From assembly GCF_014201505.1 (NCBI RefSeq), contig NZ_JACHEO010000009.1, forward strand, positions 1 to 64,000: a stretch of 64,000 nt of DNA, read 5' to 3'. Made by a program: the position numbers and the translations under genes. The first letter of the stretch is position 1, and each line of letters begins with the position of its first letter. Shown here one piece after another: positions 48,806 to 57,853 of this stretch. The stretch is from Desulfoprunum benzoelyticum (lineage in GTDB: Bacteria; Desulfobacterota; Desulfobulbia; Desulfobulbales; Desulfocapsaceae). The notes under the pieces are model-generated. The model saw only the letters and a list, made by a program, of their open reading frames with translations. It ran no database searches and was not told where the DNA came from.

Positions 48806-49702
48806 TCAGTCTTTTCCCCGGCTGCCGGTCAGTCCCAGATAGATGGCGGTGAGGGTGATGATCACCCCGGCCCAGTTCAGCAGATCGGTCGGGCGGCGGA
48901 AAAAGAGGACGTCCCAGACAAAGGCCAGTGAAGGCTGGACCAGCAGGATCAGGCCGGTGAAAGAGGCCCGGATCCTCGGCATGGCGTTGGCGATCAGGGC
49001 CCAGCCGATGGTCTGGCTGAACAGCCCGAGGTTGATCAGAGAGATCAGGCTCTTGATATCGGGAATGACGAACGGGTCGCCGGCCATGAGCATCTGGCCC
49101 CCAAGAAAGACCGAACTGCTGAGGGAGATCAGCATCAGGGCGAAAAAAAAGGAATAGCTCCGGCCATCGGCCTGAATCTTGCGCAGGGTGAGGAGAAAAC
49201 CGCTGTAGCAGACCGCCGTCGCCAGGCCGAGATAGACGCCGGCCCGGTACTCGGCGGAGAGGGCATTCCAGTTGATGCCGACCACCAGAAAGAGACCGGA
49301 CAAGGCAAGGGGGATCGCCAGCAGAAAGCGGGGGCGGATATGCTCGCCGAACAGCAGGATTCCGGTCAGCGCCAGGATGAAGACCTGAAAATTGCCGAGG
49401 ATGGTGGCCAGTCCCGGGCCGATGTAACCGATGCTGGCGTGCCAGCAGAACAGGTCGAGGGCGAAGAACAGACCGCAGAGGACGATCAGCCCCAACCGGT
49501 CCGCGGTCAGTTTCATGAAATCGCGGCGCCACAGGCAGGCGATGAGGAGAAAGATGAATCCCAGAAAGACCCGATAGAAGGCGGAGGTCGAGGGCGGGAC
49601 ATCGGCCAGCTTGACCCAGATTCCCGAGAAACTGATGAGAAAGGCCCCGGAGAGGACCTGGAGGATATCAGGGTGGCGATGGAATGAATGATTTGGCGTC
49701 AT
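48806..49702 (-). CDS. DMT-superfamily transporter, EamA type (10 TM)
   Basis: 298 residues with two EamA halves and about ten membrane helices: early GAFLISFSGIWVKLADVPPS, the internal repeat LGLFSQTIGWALIANAMPRI near 225. The family exports metabolites or amino acids; the substrate is unknown. A second, distant EamA gene lies at 57854-58768. Confidence 0.88.
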   Translation of the reverse strand: MTPNHSFHRHPDILQVLSGAFLISFSGIWVKLADVPPSTSAFYRVFLGFIFLLIACLWRRDFMKLTADRLGLIVLCGLFFALDLFCWHASIGYIGPGLATILGNFQVFILALTGILLFGEHIRPRFLLAIPLALSGLFLVVGINWNALSAEYRAGVYLGLATAVCYSGFLLTLRKIQADGRSYSFFFALMLISLSSSVFLGGQMLMAGDPFVIPDIKSLISLINLGLFSQTIGWALIANAMPRIRASFTGLILLVQPSLAFVWDVLFFRRPTDLLNWAGVIITLTAIYLGLTGSRGKD

Positions 49703-50062
49703 TGCACAAAATGCTCAGGAATCAATTTCAATAAACGGTGAAATACGGGTGGCGTGCAGGCATGACAGCAGGCTCTTGCCTAATCTGCACAACGGTTCTT
49801 TTTCGCCGGTATTCTGCTGGTATCCATCGAAATGAAAAGAAACCGGGTTGCGGTACCATGATTTTCCGGGGTACGCTACAGATTTTATGAAAATGGGTGA
49901 CATTGAAAAACTCTTGCCTTTTGAGGATGATTTTGTTACCCAGATAGTTTTGAACAGTATGCACATTGAACCCGGTTGCTGTCCGGTTATCTGTTCTGCC
50001 GGAAGATAGTCTGGGTATTATACAAAAGATGTTGCTGAATTCCTGCCAGCGAGTGAGAACAT
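49703..50062. other. 360-base gap without a recognised gene
   Basis: Lower GC than the surroundings. Minus-strand frames of 78-83 codons have no family character or ribosome binding site. A TATTAT at 50016-50021 about 40 bases before the next ATG could be a -10 but has no clear -35. No RNA gene or repeat is seen. Confidence 0.4.
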
Positions 50063-51046
50063 ATGAAAGATCTTTCGGTGAAGTACCTCGGGCTGCAGTT
50101 GAAAAACCCCATCATCGTCGGGAGCTGCGGGTTGACGCATTCGGTTGCCAAAATCAAAGAATTGGCGGACAACCATGCCGCCGCCGTGGTGTTGAAGTCA
50201 CTTTTCGAAGAACAGATCCATGCCGAGTTGAAAAGCAATCTGGAGAGTTATTACACCGACTATCCAGAGGCCTCGGATTATGTCCGCGCCTATACCAGGG
50301 GAAATGCGGTTCAAGAGTACATCACCCTCATCTCCGAGGTGAAGAATACCGTTGATATCCCGGTCATCGCCAGCATCAACTGTGTCAGCGGCGATGAATG
50401 GGTTTCCTTTGCCAGATCGATCGAACAGGCCGGCGCCGACGCCCTCGAGCTCAACATCTCGTTGCTGCCGAGCAACCCCCGGCTGACCAGCGAGGAGCAC
50501 GAGAATCTCTATTCCAGCATTGTTGACAAGATCGCTGCCAAGGTCTCGATTCCCATTGCCCTCAAAATCAGCAAATACTCGTCCTCCCTGGCCAACCTCG
50601 TCACCAGGCTGAGCTGGAAGGAAAAAATTCATGGCTTCGTCCTGTTCAACCGTTTTTTCAATCCGGATGTCGACATTGATGCCCTGCGAGTCAAGCCGGC
50701 GGAGATCTTTACCACCCCGGAGCAAAGTGCCGACACCTTGCGGTGGATCGCCCTGCTTTCAGGAGTGATCGAAAAGGATCTGGTGGCCTCTACCGGTATC
50801 CATGACAGTACCGGGCTGATCAAGCAACTTCTGGTCGGGGCCTCGGCAGTGCAGGTCGTGTCAACCCTGTACAAGAACGGACCCGGTCAGATCGGCCTGA
50901 TGCTTGACGGTTTGAGCAAGTGGATGGAAGAAAAATCCTACAACGGCATCGCCGACTTCAGGGGCAAACTCAGTTACGAGCAGGCCGAAAATCCGGCTGC
51001 ATTCGAACGCATCCAGTTTATGAAATATTATGGAGGGATTGCCTAA
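50063..51046 (+). CDS. Dihydroorotate dehydrogenase-like FMN protein
   Basis: 327 residues of the DHOD fold: YLGLQLKNPIIVGSCGLT start, IASINCVSGDEW near 108, DALELNISLLPSNP near 130-143, ALKISKYSS near 175, STGIHDSTGLIKQLLVGASAVQVVSTLYKNG near 242-272. It lacks the usual catalytic motif spacing of true PyrD and belongs to the DHOD-like group found in anaerobes. The reaction is unknown. It precedes rnfC by 200 bases on the same strand. Confidence 0.82.
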   Translation: MKDLSVKYLGLQLKNPIIVGSCGLTHSVAKIKELADNHAAAVVLKSLFEEQIHAELKSNLESYYTDYPEASDYVRAYTRGNAVQEYITLISEVKNTVDIPVIASINCVSGDEWVSFARSIEQAGADALELNISLLPSNPRLTSEEHENLYSSIVDKIAAKVSIPIALKISKYSSSLANLVTRLSWKEKIHGFVLFNRFFNPDVDIDALRVKPAEIFTTPEQSADTLRWIALLSGVIEKDLVASTGIHDSTGLIKQLLVGASAVQVVSTLYKNGPGQIGLMLDGLSKWMEEKSYNGIADFRGKLSYEQAENPAAFERIQFMKYYGGIA

Positions 51047-51245
51047 TCATTTCAGTGCCCGACGGCAGAATTGACGGCGCTGACAGTTCATGGCAGAGGC
51101 GGGAGGGAGGCGTTTCGACTTCCTGCCGCCCCCCAGGAGAAGGTGCTTCCTGTCGAGCACGAGGAAGCGAACCCGGTACGGTCCATGATGTAACACGTGG
51201 TATCCCGTACCGCATACATTAGCCAGCTGTTCTCATCCAATATCT

Positions 51246-52565
51246 ATGACATCCTTACTGACATTCCCGAAAGGTGGTGTGCATCCGCCGGAATCAAAGG
51301 CCCAGACATCACAACTCAGCATCGAATCCATGCCGGTTCCCGACGAGCTTGAACTGATTCTCGGCCAGCATATCGGCGCCCCCTGTACCCCGACCGTCGC
51401 CAAGCGCGGAGAGGTCAATGAGGGTGATATCATCGGTGAGGTCTCCAAGGGGCTGGGGGTGCCGCTGCACTCCCCTGTTGCCGGGAAAGTCAAGGACCTC
51501 GGTTCTTCGGCGCACCCGATGCGGGTTTCATCGCCATCGATCACCATCGCGGTCAACCACGAGGCTGAGCCGCGCCGCTACCAGGAGAGAGACTGGCATT
51601 CATACGAACCGAAGGAACTGCTGGGCATGGTCAAGGATGCCGGCATCATCGGGATCGGCGGGGCCGGTTTCCCCACCCATGTCAAACTGAGTCCGCCTCC
51701 CGACAATCCGATTGACACCCTCCTCCTCAACGGGGCGGAGTGTGAACCGTACATTACTTCCGATCATCGTCAGATGCTCGAATATGCCGCCGATATTGTC
51801 GAAGGGGCGAAGATCATCCTGAAGATACTCGGTATAAAACAGTGCGCCATCGGGATCGAGAGCAATAAGCCGGATGCCATTCTGGCCATGACCGAGGCGG
51901 CCCGGGCCGGCTCCACCGCCGATTTCTCCCTGTCCGTCAAGGCGTTGACGGTGAAGTACCCTCAAGGGTCGGAGAAACAGCTCATTCAGGCGATCACCGG
52001 CCGCAAGGTTCCGGCCATGGCCCTGCCGTCGGCGGTCGGCGTGGTCGTCCACAATGTCTCGACGGCGCGGGCGATCCGCGATGCCGTCGTCCTCGGCAAG
52101 CCTCTCTGCGACAAGGTCGTGACGATTGCCGGCAAGGGAATCGCCCGCCCCGCCAATCTGCTCGTCAAGGTGGGGACGAAGATCTCCGATATCGTCAACT
52201 ATCTTGGCGGTCTCAAACCCGATCTGGCAAAGATCGTGATGGGGGGGCCGATGATGGGCTTTGCCGTCTCGAATCTGGAAATCCCGGTTACCAAAACGAC
52301 ATCGGCGATACTGTTTCTTGCCGCCGATGAGATCGACACGGCTCCCCATTCCCAGTGTATCCGCTGCGGCTGGTGTCTCGATGCCTGTCCGATGGGGCTG
52401 GAACCAAAGGAGATCGCGATCTATGTCGAGGCCGGCCGGCCGCAGGATACTGCCCAGTTCGGCGTCTTCGAGTGTTTTGAATGCGGCAGCTGTGCCTATG
52501 TCTGCCCGGCGAAACGGCCGATCGTTCAGTTTGTCCGCCTCGCCAAGATGAAAGCAAAGCGTTAG
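51246..52565 (+). CDS. rnfC: Rnf complex subunit RnfC
   Basis: 439 residues. Flavin/NADH-binding core with GIGGAGFPTHVK near 135-146 and LLLNGAECEPYI near 160, an SLBB segment, and two [4Fe-4S] motifs CIRCGWCLDACP near 375 and CFECGSCAYVCP near 415. RnfC is the peripheral subunit that exchanges electrons with NAD(H). First gene of rnfCDGEAB. Confidence 0.95.
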   Translation: MTSLLTFPKGGVHPPESKAQTSQLSIESMPVPDELELILGQHIGAPCTPTVAKRGEVNEGDIIGEVSKGLGVPLHSPVAGKVKDLGSSAHPMRVSSPSITIAVNHEAEPRRYQERDWHSYEPKELLGMVKDAGIIGIGGAGFPTHVKLSPPPDNPIDTLLLNGAECEPYITSDHRQMLEYAADIVEGAKIILKILGIKQCAIGIESNKPDAILAMTEAARAGSTADFSLSVKALTVKYPQGSEKQLIQAITGRKVPAMALPSAVGVVVHNVSTARAIRDAVVLGKPLCDKVVTIAGKGIARPANLLVKVGTKISDIVNYLGGLKPDLAKIVMGGPMMGFAVSNLEIPVTKTTSAILFLAADEIDTAPHSQCIRCGWCLDACPMGLEPKEIAIYVEAGRPQDTAQFGVFECFECGSCAYVCPAKRPIVQFVRLAKMKAKR

Positions 52566-52635
52566 GAGCCAAAGGGTCACGAGGCCGCCGGGCTGATCAC
52601 CAATCCCGGGACCTCCAGTTTGAACAACGTTTCTG

Positions 52636-52651
52636 AAGGAGATTCGCCATC
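52636..52651 (+). promoter_or_regulatory. Ribosome binding site with ATC at the start position of rnfD
   Basis: AAGGAG (52636-52641) lies seven bases before an in-frame ATC (52649-52651). The frame is closed upstream by TGA at 52634-52636 and has no ATG, GTG or TTG before TTG 52688. CTG 52673 and TTG 52688 lack an SD. Confidence 0.5.
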
Positions 52652-52687
52652 GAACCGCAAGCACCAGAAAACCTGTCATCTCCCGCA

Positions 52688-53701
52688 TTGAGAGAATGGA
52701 AGGTTTCCATCTCTCCGCATGTGAAGAGCCATGAATCGGTTGAAAAGATCATGTGGACTGTAGTGGCCTGCCTGATACCGCCGCTGCTCCTCTCGGTTTT
52801 TGTGTTCGGCATCCAGGTCCTGCTCATCACCGCCGTTTCGGTCGCCAGCTGCGTGGCGGTCGAGGCCGCCAGCCAGAAGATGCTGGGCCGGCGGGTGACC
52901 GTCAGGGACGGCAGCGCCGTCATTACCGGTATGCTGCTGGCCTTTGTCATCCCGCCGGGGGTGTCGCCGCTGCTGCCGGTCCTCGGCGCCGTCATGGCGA
53001 TCTATATCGGCAAGCACGTGCTGGGAGGGATCGGCTACAATATCTTCAATCCCGCCCTGCTGGGCCGGGCCTTCCTGCTGGCGACCTTCCCGGTGGCGAT
53101 GACCTCGGCGTGGCTGCCGCCGCTGAAGGATATCGCCGTTTTCTCCTATCTCGGAGAAGGGATCAATGCGGTATCGACGGCCACACCGCTGGCCGTGATC
53201 AAGGAGCAGGGAATGGCGGCCTTCACCGAGATGTTCGGTTCCGGCGCCAGTCTCTACAGTTCCTTTTTCCTCGGCTGGCGTCCCGGCTGCATCGGTGAGA
53301 CCTCGGGTTTTCTCATTGTGCTCGGCGGGCTCTACCTGATGTATCGCAAGTATATCACCTGGCATATCCCGGTTTCTGTGATCGGAACAGTCGCGCTGCT
53401 GTCCTGGATTTTCGCCGGCGATACCTACTTCACCGGCGATCCGTTGCTGGCGGTCCTGTCGGGCGGCGTGCTGCTCGGCGCCTTTTATATGGCCAACGAC
53501 TATGTCACCTGTCCCAGCAACAAGATATCGCAGCTCGTCTATGGGGTCGGGATCGGGGCGTTGACGGTGATGATCCGGCTCAAGGGCGGGTATCCGGAGG
53601 GAATATGTTATGCCATCCTGCTCATGAATGCGATGAGTCCGGTTCTTGACGGCTGGTTCAAGCCGCGGCGGTTCGCACCGCCCGTAGGAGGTGGGCGATG
53701 A
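52688..53701 (+). CDS. rnfD: Rnf complex membrane subunit RnfD
   Basis: At least 337 residues, about nine to ten membrane helices. VSISPHVKSHESVEKIMW start region, GGIGYNIFNPALLGRAFLL near 110, and a candidate covalent-FMN threonine region near VSTATPLAVIKEQG around 160. The coordinates use the first conventional codon, TTG 52688; an ATC at 52649 next to the only good SD would give 350 residues starting (M)EPQAPENLSS-like. Overlaps rnfG by four bases (ATGA). Confidence 0.92.
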   Translation: MREWKVSISPHVKSHESVEKIMWTVVACLIPPLLLSVFVFGIQVLLITAVSVASCVAVEAASQKMLGRRVTVRDGSAVITGMLLAFVIPPGVSPLLPVLGAVMAIYIGKHVLGGIGYNIFNPALLGRAFLLATFPVAMTSAWLPPLKDIAVFSYLGEGINAVSTATPLAVIKEQGMAAFTEMFGSGASLYSSFFLGWRPGCIGETSGFLIVLGGLYLMYRKYITWHIPVSVIGTVALLSWIFAGDTYFTGDPLLAVLSGGVLLGAFYMANDYVTCPSNKISQLVYGVGIGALTVMIRLKGGYPEGICYAILLMNAMSPVLDGWFKPRRFAPPVGGGR

Positions 53702-54582
53702 AGGATATCCTGACCATTATATTTCGATTGACCGTTACCTGCATCCTTGCCGCGATGGTCATGGGATCCGCCTTCATCATCACCAACAAGGCGAAGAAGC
53801 ACAATGAACATGTCAACGAGCAGAAAGTGCGGTACGCCCTGCTCGGCTACTCCGCCGCCCAGCCGATTCCGGACAGCATGGCCCTGCATGAGATGTACCG
53901 CTATGTCGTGACGGACAAGGAGAGCCAGGCGATCGGCTATCTCCTGCCCGGCAAGGAGGGCTTTATCTTTCTCACCCTTGATATGGAAGGAAAGGTCATC
54001 GACAACAAACCCGTCGATATCGCCGAGTCCGCCGTGCTGGAAAAGGACCTCCGGGATAAAGTCGTGCAGGAGATTGCCGGCGCCGGCAGGAGTGTTACCT
54101 TTGCCGACCAGACCATTGTCGTCACCAACAACGGCGAGCGGGTGGCGTATCTCCTCGACGGCAAATTCACCGGCTTCAAAACCTTTATCGGGGTGATGCT
54201 GGCGGTTGATCCGAAGTTCAGCATCCTTGGTCTCGAGATCCTCGAGCATGAAGAGGACCCAGGTCTGGGGGCTGAAATTGAGCGGGATTACTTCAGAAAC
54301 CAGTTCAAGGGCAAGACCTTCGACCAGTTGAAGGACCTCGATGTCGTCAAGGAACCGCTTCCCGATGAATATTTCCAGGCCCTGGAAGGCAACATCGCCG
54401 CAGCGGATGCGGCGGAAATACTGGCGAAATATGGCGACCGCGATATCTATGCCCTGACCGGCGCCACCATTTCCAGCCGTTATGTCAATACCGGGGTCAA
54501 AGGCATCGTCAAGAAATTTGCCTACCGTCTCAACATCCTGGATACTGCCCTGGCAGATCAGAAAATAAAGGCAGCGTTCTAA
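53698..54582 (+). CDS. rnfG: Rnf complex subunit RnfG (covalent FMN)
   Basis: 294 residues: one N-terminal membrane helix, then a periplasmic FMN-binding domain. The flavinylation site is in ALTGATISS near 261, with the threonine of TGAT the expected FMN attachment residue. LEILEHEEDPGLGAEI near 180 is also conserved. Attachment needs an ApbE transferase, which is not in the window. ATG overlaps the rnfD stop. Confidence 0.95.
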   Translation: MKDILTIIFRLTVTCILAAMVMGSAFIITNKAKKHNEHVNEQKVRYALLGYSAAQPIPDSMALHEMYRYVVTDKESQAIGYLLPGKEGFIFLTLDMEGKVIDNKPVDIAESAVLEKDLRDKVVQEIAGAGRSVTFADQTIVVTNNGERVAYLLDGKFTGFKTFIGVMLAVDPKFSILGLEILEHEEDPGLGAEIERDYFRNQFKGKTFDQLKDLDVVKEPLPDEYFQALEGNIAAADAAEILAKYGDRDIYALTGATISSRYVNTGVKGIVKKFAYRLNILDTALADQKIKAAF

Positions 54583-54602
54583 TCTTTTGAGAGGAAATAC
54601 TC

Positions 54603-55220
54603 GTGGCGAACGATAAAACAAGCATGCAGTTGATTTCTCGCGGCATTCTGAGCGAGAACCCGATCTTCAAACTGGCTCTGTCGATGTGTCCGGCGGTTGG
54701 TATCTCGACCACGGTCATCAACGGACTGATGCTGGGGGTTGCGGTTCTTTTCGTGCAGGTGTTCTCCAGCGTCACCATATCACTATTCAAGAACAAGATT
54801 CATCCCCGGATCCGCATCCCGACGTACACCCTGACGATCGCCACCTGGGTCACGGTCATCGACCTCGCCCTGGCTGCCTATCTTCCCGACGCGTATGCCA
54901 GGATGGGCATTTTCGTCAAGCTTATCGTGGCTTTCGCCATCATCACCATGCGGCTTGAGATGTTTGCCTGCAAGGAGTCGGTCAACGACTCTTTCTGGGA
55001 CGGCCTGGGCATGGGGCTTGGCTTCATGGTGGGTATGGTAGTGATCGGTTTTGTTCGTGAGTTGCTGGGTTCAGGGGCAATTTTCGGCTATGATGTCCTT
55101 GGGTTCAAGCCGCTTTTGTTCTTCATTCTGCCCAGCGCCGGTTTCTTTGTGGTCGGATTGATGATGGCCTTCTTCAACTGGATTGAGCTTGCCTACAAAC
55201 GAACGAAAGGGAAGATATAA
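54603..55220 (+). CDS. rnfE: Rnf complex membrane subunit RnfE
   Basis: 205 residues, six hydrophobic helices, NPIFKLALSMCPAVGISTT near 19-36 and a second conserved half near KESVNDSFWDGLGMG. Paralogue of RnfA with opposite membrane orientation; together they bind an intramembrane iron centre. GTG start at 54603 with GAGAGGAAA upstream. Confidence 0.95.
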   Translation: MANDKTSMQLISRGILSENPIFKLALSMCPAVGISTTVINGLMLGVAVLFVQVFSSVTISLFKNKIHPRIRIPTYTLTIATWVTVIDLALAAYLPDAYARMGIFVKLIVAFAIITMRLEMFACKESVNDSFWDGLGMGLGFMVGMVVIGFVRELLGSGAIFGYDVLGFKPLLFFILPSAGFFVVGLMMAFFNWIELAYKRTKGKI

Positions 55221-56158
55221 TGATGCACAGAATACTCACATACTGGACAGCCGCACTCCTGTTCATCCTTGCCCCTGTCTGTCTCCATGCCGCTGATTTC
55301 GTCAGTGAGCAGCGTTTCGGAGATGAGAATGAGATCATCCTGACGTATCCGGCCGCCATCGACAAGACGGTCGCGCAGAACCCGGCGCGGTACACCGTGT
55401 TTGAAGAAGCCGATCCGGATATCAGGTTGGAGATACAGAAGATCGATGTCTCCGATGATGGTCGGAAGGTGTCGTTGCTGTTCAAGGAGTCCTTGAATAC
55501 CGCCAAGACCCATGTTGTCTCGGTACGCGGCGATGACGGTCGGGAAATCGAGGGGATTCAGGTCAAGAAATCGTATCTCGGCTATCTGCTGTCGATTCTG
55601 ATCTCGGCTCTGCTGGTCAACAACTTTGTATTCACCAAATATCTCGGTCTCTGCGTCTTCTTCGGGACCTCGAAGAGGAAGACGACGGCCAAGGGTATGG
55701 GTGTCGTCTTTACGATCGTCATGGTCGTTTCGGCGCTGATGAGCTGGTTCTTCTACCAGTTCATCCTCATTCCCTACGATCTCAACTTCCTGCAGATCGT
55801 CGTCTTCATCGGCCTGGTGTCACTGACGGTGCAGGCGGTCGATACCATTCTTCGCAAGGTCAACCCGATTCTCTTCAATTCGTTCGGGGTGTTTCTGGTA
55901 CTGGTCATCGCCAACTGCGTCATTATCGCCGTACCGCTGATCATGGCCAGCAACAACTACAACTTTGCCGAAACCTTTATGCTGTCCCTCGGGGCCGGGG
56001 GCGGCTTTTTGCTGGCGCTGTATCTGATGAGCTCGGTGCGTGAACGGCTTGATCTCGCCAATATACCGCCGACCTTCAAAGGCCTGCCGATCGCCTTTAT
56101 CGTCGCCGGGCAGTTTGCCATGGCCTTCCTGGGCTTCTCCGGTCTGCAGCTCTTCTGA
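55220..56158 (+). CDS. rnfA: RnfA with N-terminal signal peptide and periplasmic Ig-like extension
   Basis: 312 residues, against about 190 for ordinary RnfA. Residues 1-24 look like a signal sequence (ILTYWTAALLFILAPVCLHA); 25-114 form a beta-rich domain (RFGDENEIILTYPAAIDKTV ... YTVFEE ... VSLLFKESLNTAKTHVVSV) resembling Big_5/SbsA-type Ig folds; from about 117 (YLGYLLSILISALLVNNFVF) it is a normal RnfA with six helices. RnfA's N-terminus faces the periplasm, so the extension fits topologically. No stop or second start-with-SD separates the two parts. ATG overlaps the rnfE stop. Confidence 0.92.
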   Translation: MMHRILTYWTAALLFILAPVCLHAADFVSEQRFGDENEIILTYPAAIDKTVAQNPARYTVFEEADPDIRLEIQKIDVSDDGRKVSLLFKESLNTAKTHVVSVRGDDGREIEGIQVKKSYLGYLLSILISALLVNNFVFTKYLGLCVFFGTSKRKTTAKGMGVVFTIVMVVSALMSWFFYQFILIPYDLNFLQIVVFIGLVSLTVQAVDTILRKVNPILFNSFGVFLVLVIANCVIIAVPLIMASNNYNFAETFMLSLGAGGGFLLALYLMSSVRERLDLANIPPTFKGLPIAFIVAGQFAMAFLGFSGLQLF

Positions 56159-56206
56159 TCGTTGATCCCCAAACTACTAACGGATTGAACTGAGAGTGAC
56201 AAAAAT

Positions 56207-57082
56207 ATGGATCCGGCGTTGATAAAAATTGCTATTGGTGGTGTCGTTCTTCTTGGGTGCATCGGGCTGTTTTTCGGTATCGGCCTGGCCATTGCCGCCC
56301 ACAAATTCGCAGTGGAGACCAATCCCCTGATCGAAGAGGTCCTGGAGTCCCTGCCGTTGGCGCAATGCGGCGGTTGCGGGTATCCCGGTTGCGAGGGGTA
56401 CGCCATCGCCGTCGTTACCGACCCCGATGTCCCCCCCAATCTTTGTTTTCCCGGCAAGGAGCGGGTGGCGGCAGTCGTCGCCGAATTGACCGGTAAAAAA
56501 CTGACCGCCGTCGAGGATCAGATCGCGGTCGTCCGCTGCTCGCGGGAAGAGGGCAGGGTCAGCCACAAGCACGAATATATCGGCTTTGCCTCATGCACTG
56601 CGGCCAATCTCGGTTTCGGCGGCCCTTCCAGTTGCCAGTACGCCTGTATCGGCCTGGGTGAATGTGCCGAGGTCTGCCCATTCGACGCCATCACGATGGT
56701 CGAGAATTTTCCGGTCGTCAATCCCGACAAATGCGTCAGCTGTGGCGCCTGTGTCCGTACCTGTCCGAAAAAGATCATCGAGATCCAGACGTTGAAGGCC
56801 AGGGTCTATGTACCGTGTTCGACCATGGACATGGGCAACAAGGTCAAGGCCGTGTGCCAGGTCGGGTGCATCGCCTGCAAGCTCTGCGTCAAGGCCTGTC
56901 CGGCCGGGGCGGTGGCCTATGAGAACAACCGCATCAAGATCGACCATAAGGCCTGCATCGCCTATGGCCCAAGCTGCAACGAGGCCTGCGTCGCCAAGTG
57001 TCCGCGTGACATTTTCCGGACCTATCAGGGGCGGGAAGTCATAGCCCGAAAACCTGAGCTGGGGTTGAAGATGGCTGGATGA
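56207..57082 (+). CDS. rnfB: Rnf complex ferredoxin-type subunit RnfB
   Basis: 291 residues. One N-terminal membrane helix, the CGGCGYPGC cluster motif near 54-62 and further cysteine sets: CIGLGECAEVCP near 148, CVSCGACVRTCP near 184, CIACKLCVKACP near 223 and a final CNEACVAKCP near 262. RnfB accepts electrons from reduced ferredoxin. Last gene; a strong terminator follows. Confidence 0.95.
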   Translation: MDPALIKIAIGGVVLLGCIGLFFGIGLAIAAHKFAVETNPLIEEVLESLPLAQCGGCGYPGCEGYAIAVVTDPDVPPNLCFPGKERVAAVVAELTGKKLTAVEDQIAVVRCSREEGRVSHKHEYIGFASCTAANLGFGGPSSCQYACIGLGECAEVCPFDAITMVENFPVVNPDKCVSCGACVRTCPKKIIEIQTLKARVYVPCSTMDMGNKVKAVCQVGCIACKLCVKACPAGAVAYENNRIKIDHKACIAYGPSCNEACVAKCPRDIFRTYQGREVIARKPELGLKMAG

Positions 57083-57112
57083 TCACGATCCGGTCATAAT
57101 GTACCGCTCGCC

Positions 57113-57154
57113 AAAACAAAAGGCAGGTTCCTCGTGAACCTGCCTTTTGTTTTT
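57113..57154 (+). terminator. Rho-independent terminator of rnfCDGEAB
   Basis: An 18-base perfect stem AAAACAAAAGGCAGGTTC / GAACCTGCCTTTTGTTTT with a CTCGT loop, ending in a T-run; AAAA on the left side makes it usable in both directions. Confidence 0.92.
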
Positions 57155-57387
57155 GGGGGAAGGCATGGCAGTTTCGGCGAAAAGAGATGATCAGGTGCGG
57201 CCGGTCAAAGACGGGGCCGGGGGCGCTTCACACGATGGCAGGAATCCCTTGCCGTGGTGGAACTGGGCCTTCCGGCCTGATGATTGATCAGGCATCGCGG
57301 ACGCCGCCCCGTCCCGGGGCGACCAGGTGCCGATTTTTGGGGACGGCATGGAGCCGTTGATGGATGCCGCGGTCGATAGCGCCAAGG
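57155..57387. other. Gap between the rnf terminator and the ABM gene, nothing recognised
   Basis: 233 GC-rich bases with only shadow frames. No RNA, repeat or regulatory pattern is recognised. Confidence 0.4.
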
Positions 57388-57693
57388 TCAGACGGCCTGG
57401 AGAATCTTGAGGGTGACACCCTCCACGAGGTCCTTGACCTGCTGGTGGTAGGCGCGCAGGTGGGGCGTGGCCAGATGATCCTTCCACGCCTCGACATCTT
57501 GCCATTTTTCGACAATGGTGACCAGATTGTGGTCCAGCGCTTGCCTGGCCACTCCGGTGTCGATGTCGATCGCCGGATAATATTCGATGCAGCCAGCCTC
57601 GGCGCGCACCGCCGGAACATTGGCGTTGAAGATGGTGATGAAGTCGTCCTTTCGTTGCGGTTTGACGGTGATCGAGGCGATGACGGTGATCAT
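57388..57693 (-). CDS. Antibiotic biosynthesis monooxygenase (ABM) domain protein
   Basis: 101 residues, a single dimeric alpha/beta barrel of the YgiN/LsrG kind: ITVIASITVKPQRKDDFI start, EAGCIEYYPAID near 33, VTIVEKWQDVEAWKDHLATPH near 58-78. Members are cofactor-free quinone monooxygenases or isomerases. Stands alone. Confidence 0.88.
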   Translation of the reverse strand: MITVIASITVKPQRKDDFITIFNANVPAVRAEAGCIEYYPAIDIDTGVARQALDHNLVTIVEKWQDVEAWKDHLATPHLRAYHQQVKDLVEGVTLKILQAV

Positions 57694-57853
57694 CGGTGGC
57701 TCCTCCTCAATGGGGTTGGTTTTCGGATCTGAAGGACGGTTTGACCTGCTGTGGCGAGCCGAAACAGGCGGCGCCGCTGTCCTCCCTGGAAGCGGTCAGC
57801 GCAATGTCGGCCGGGATGATACTTCGCTCCGGGTTGAATTCTCATAATCGCCT

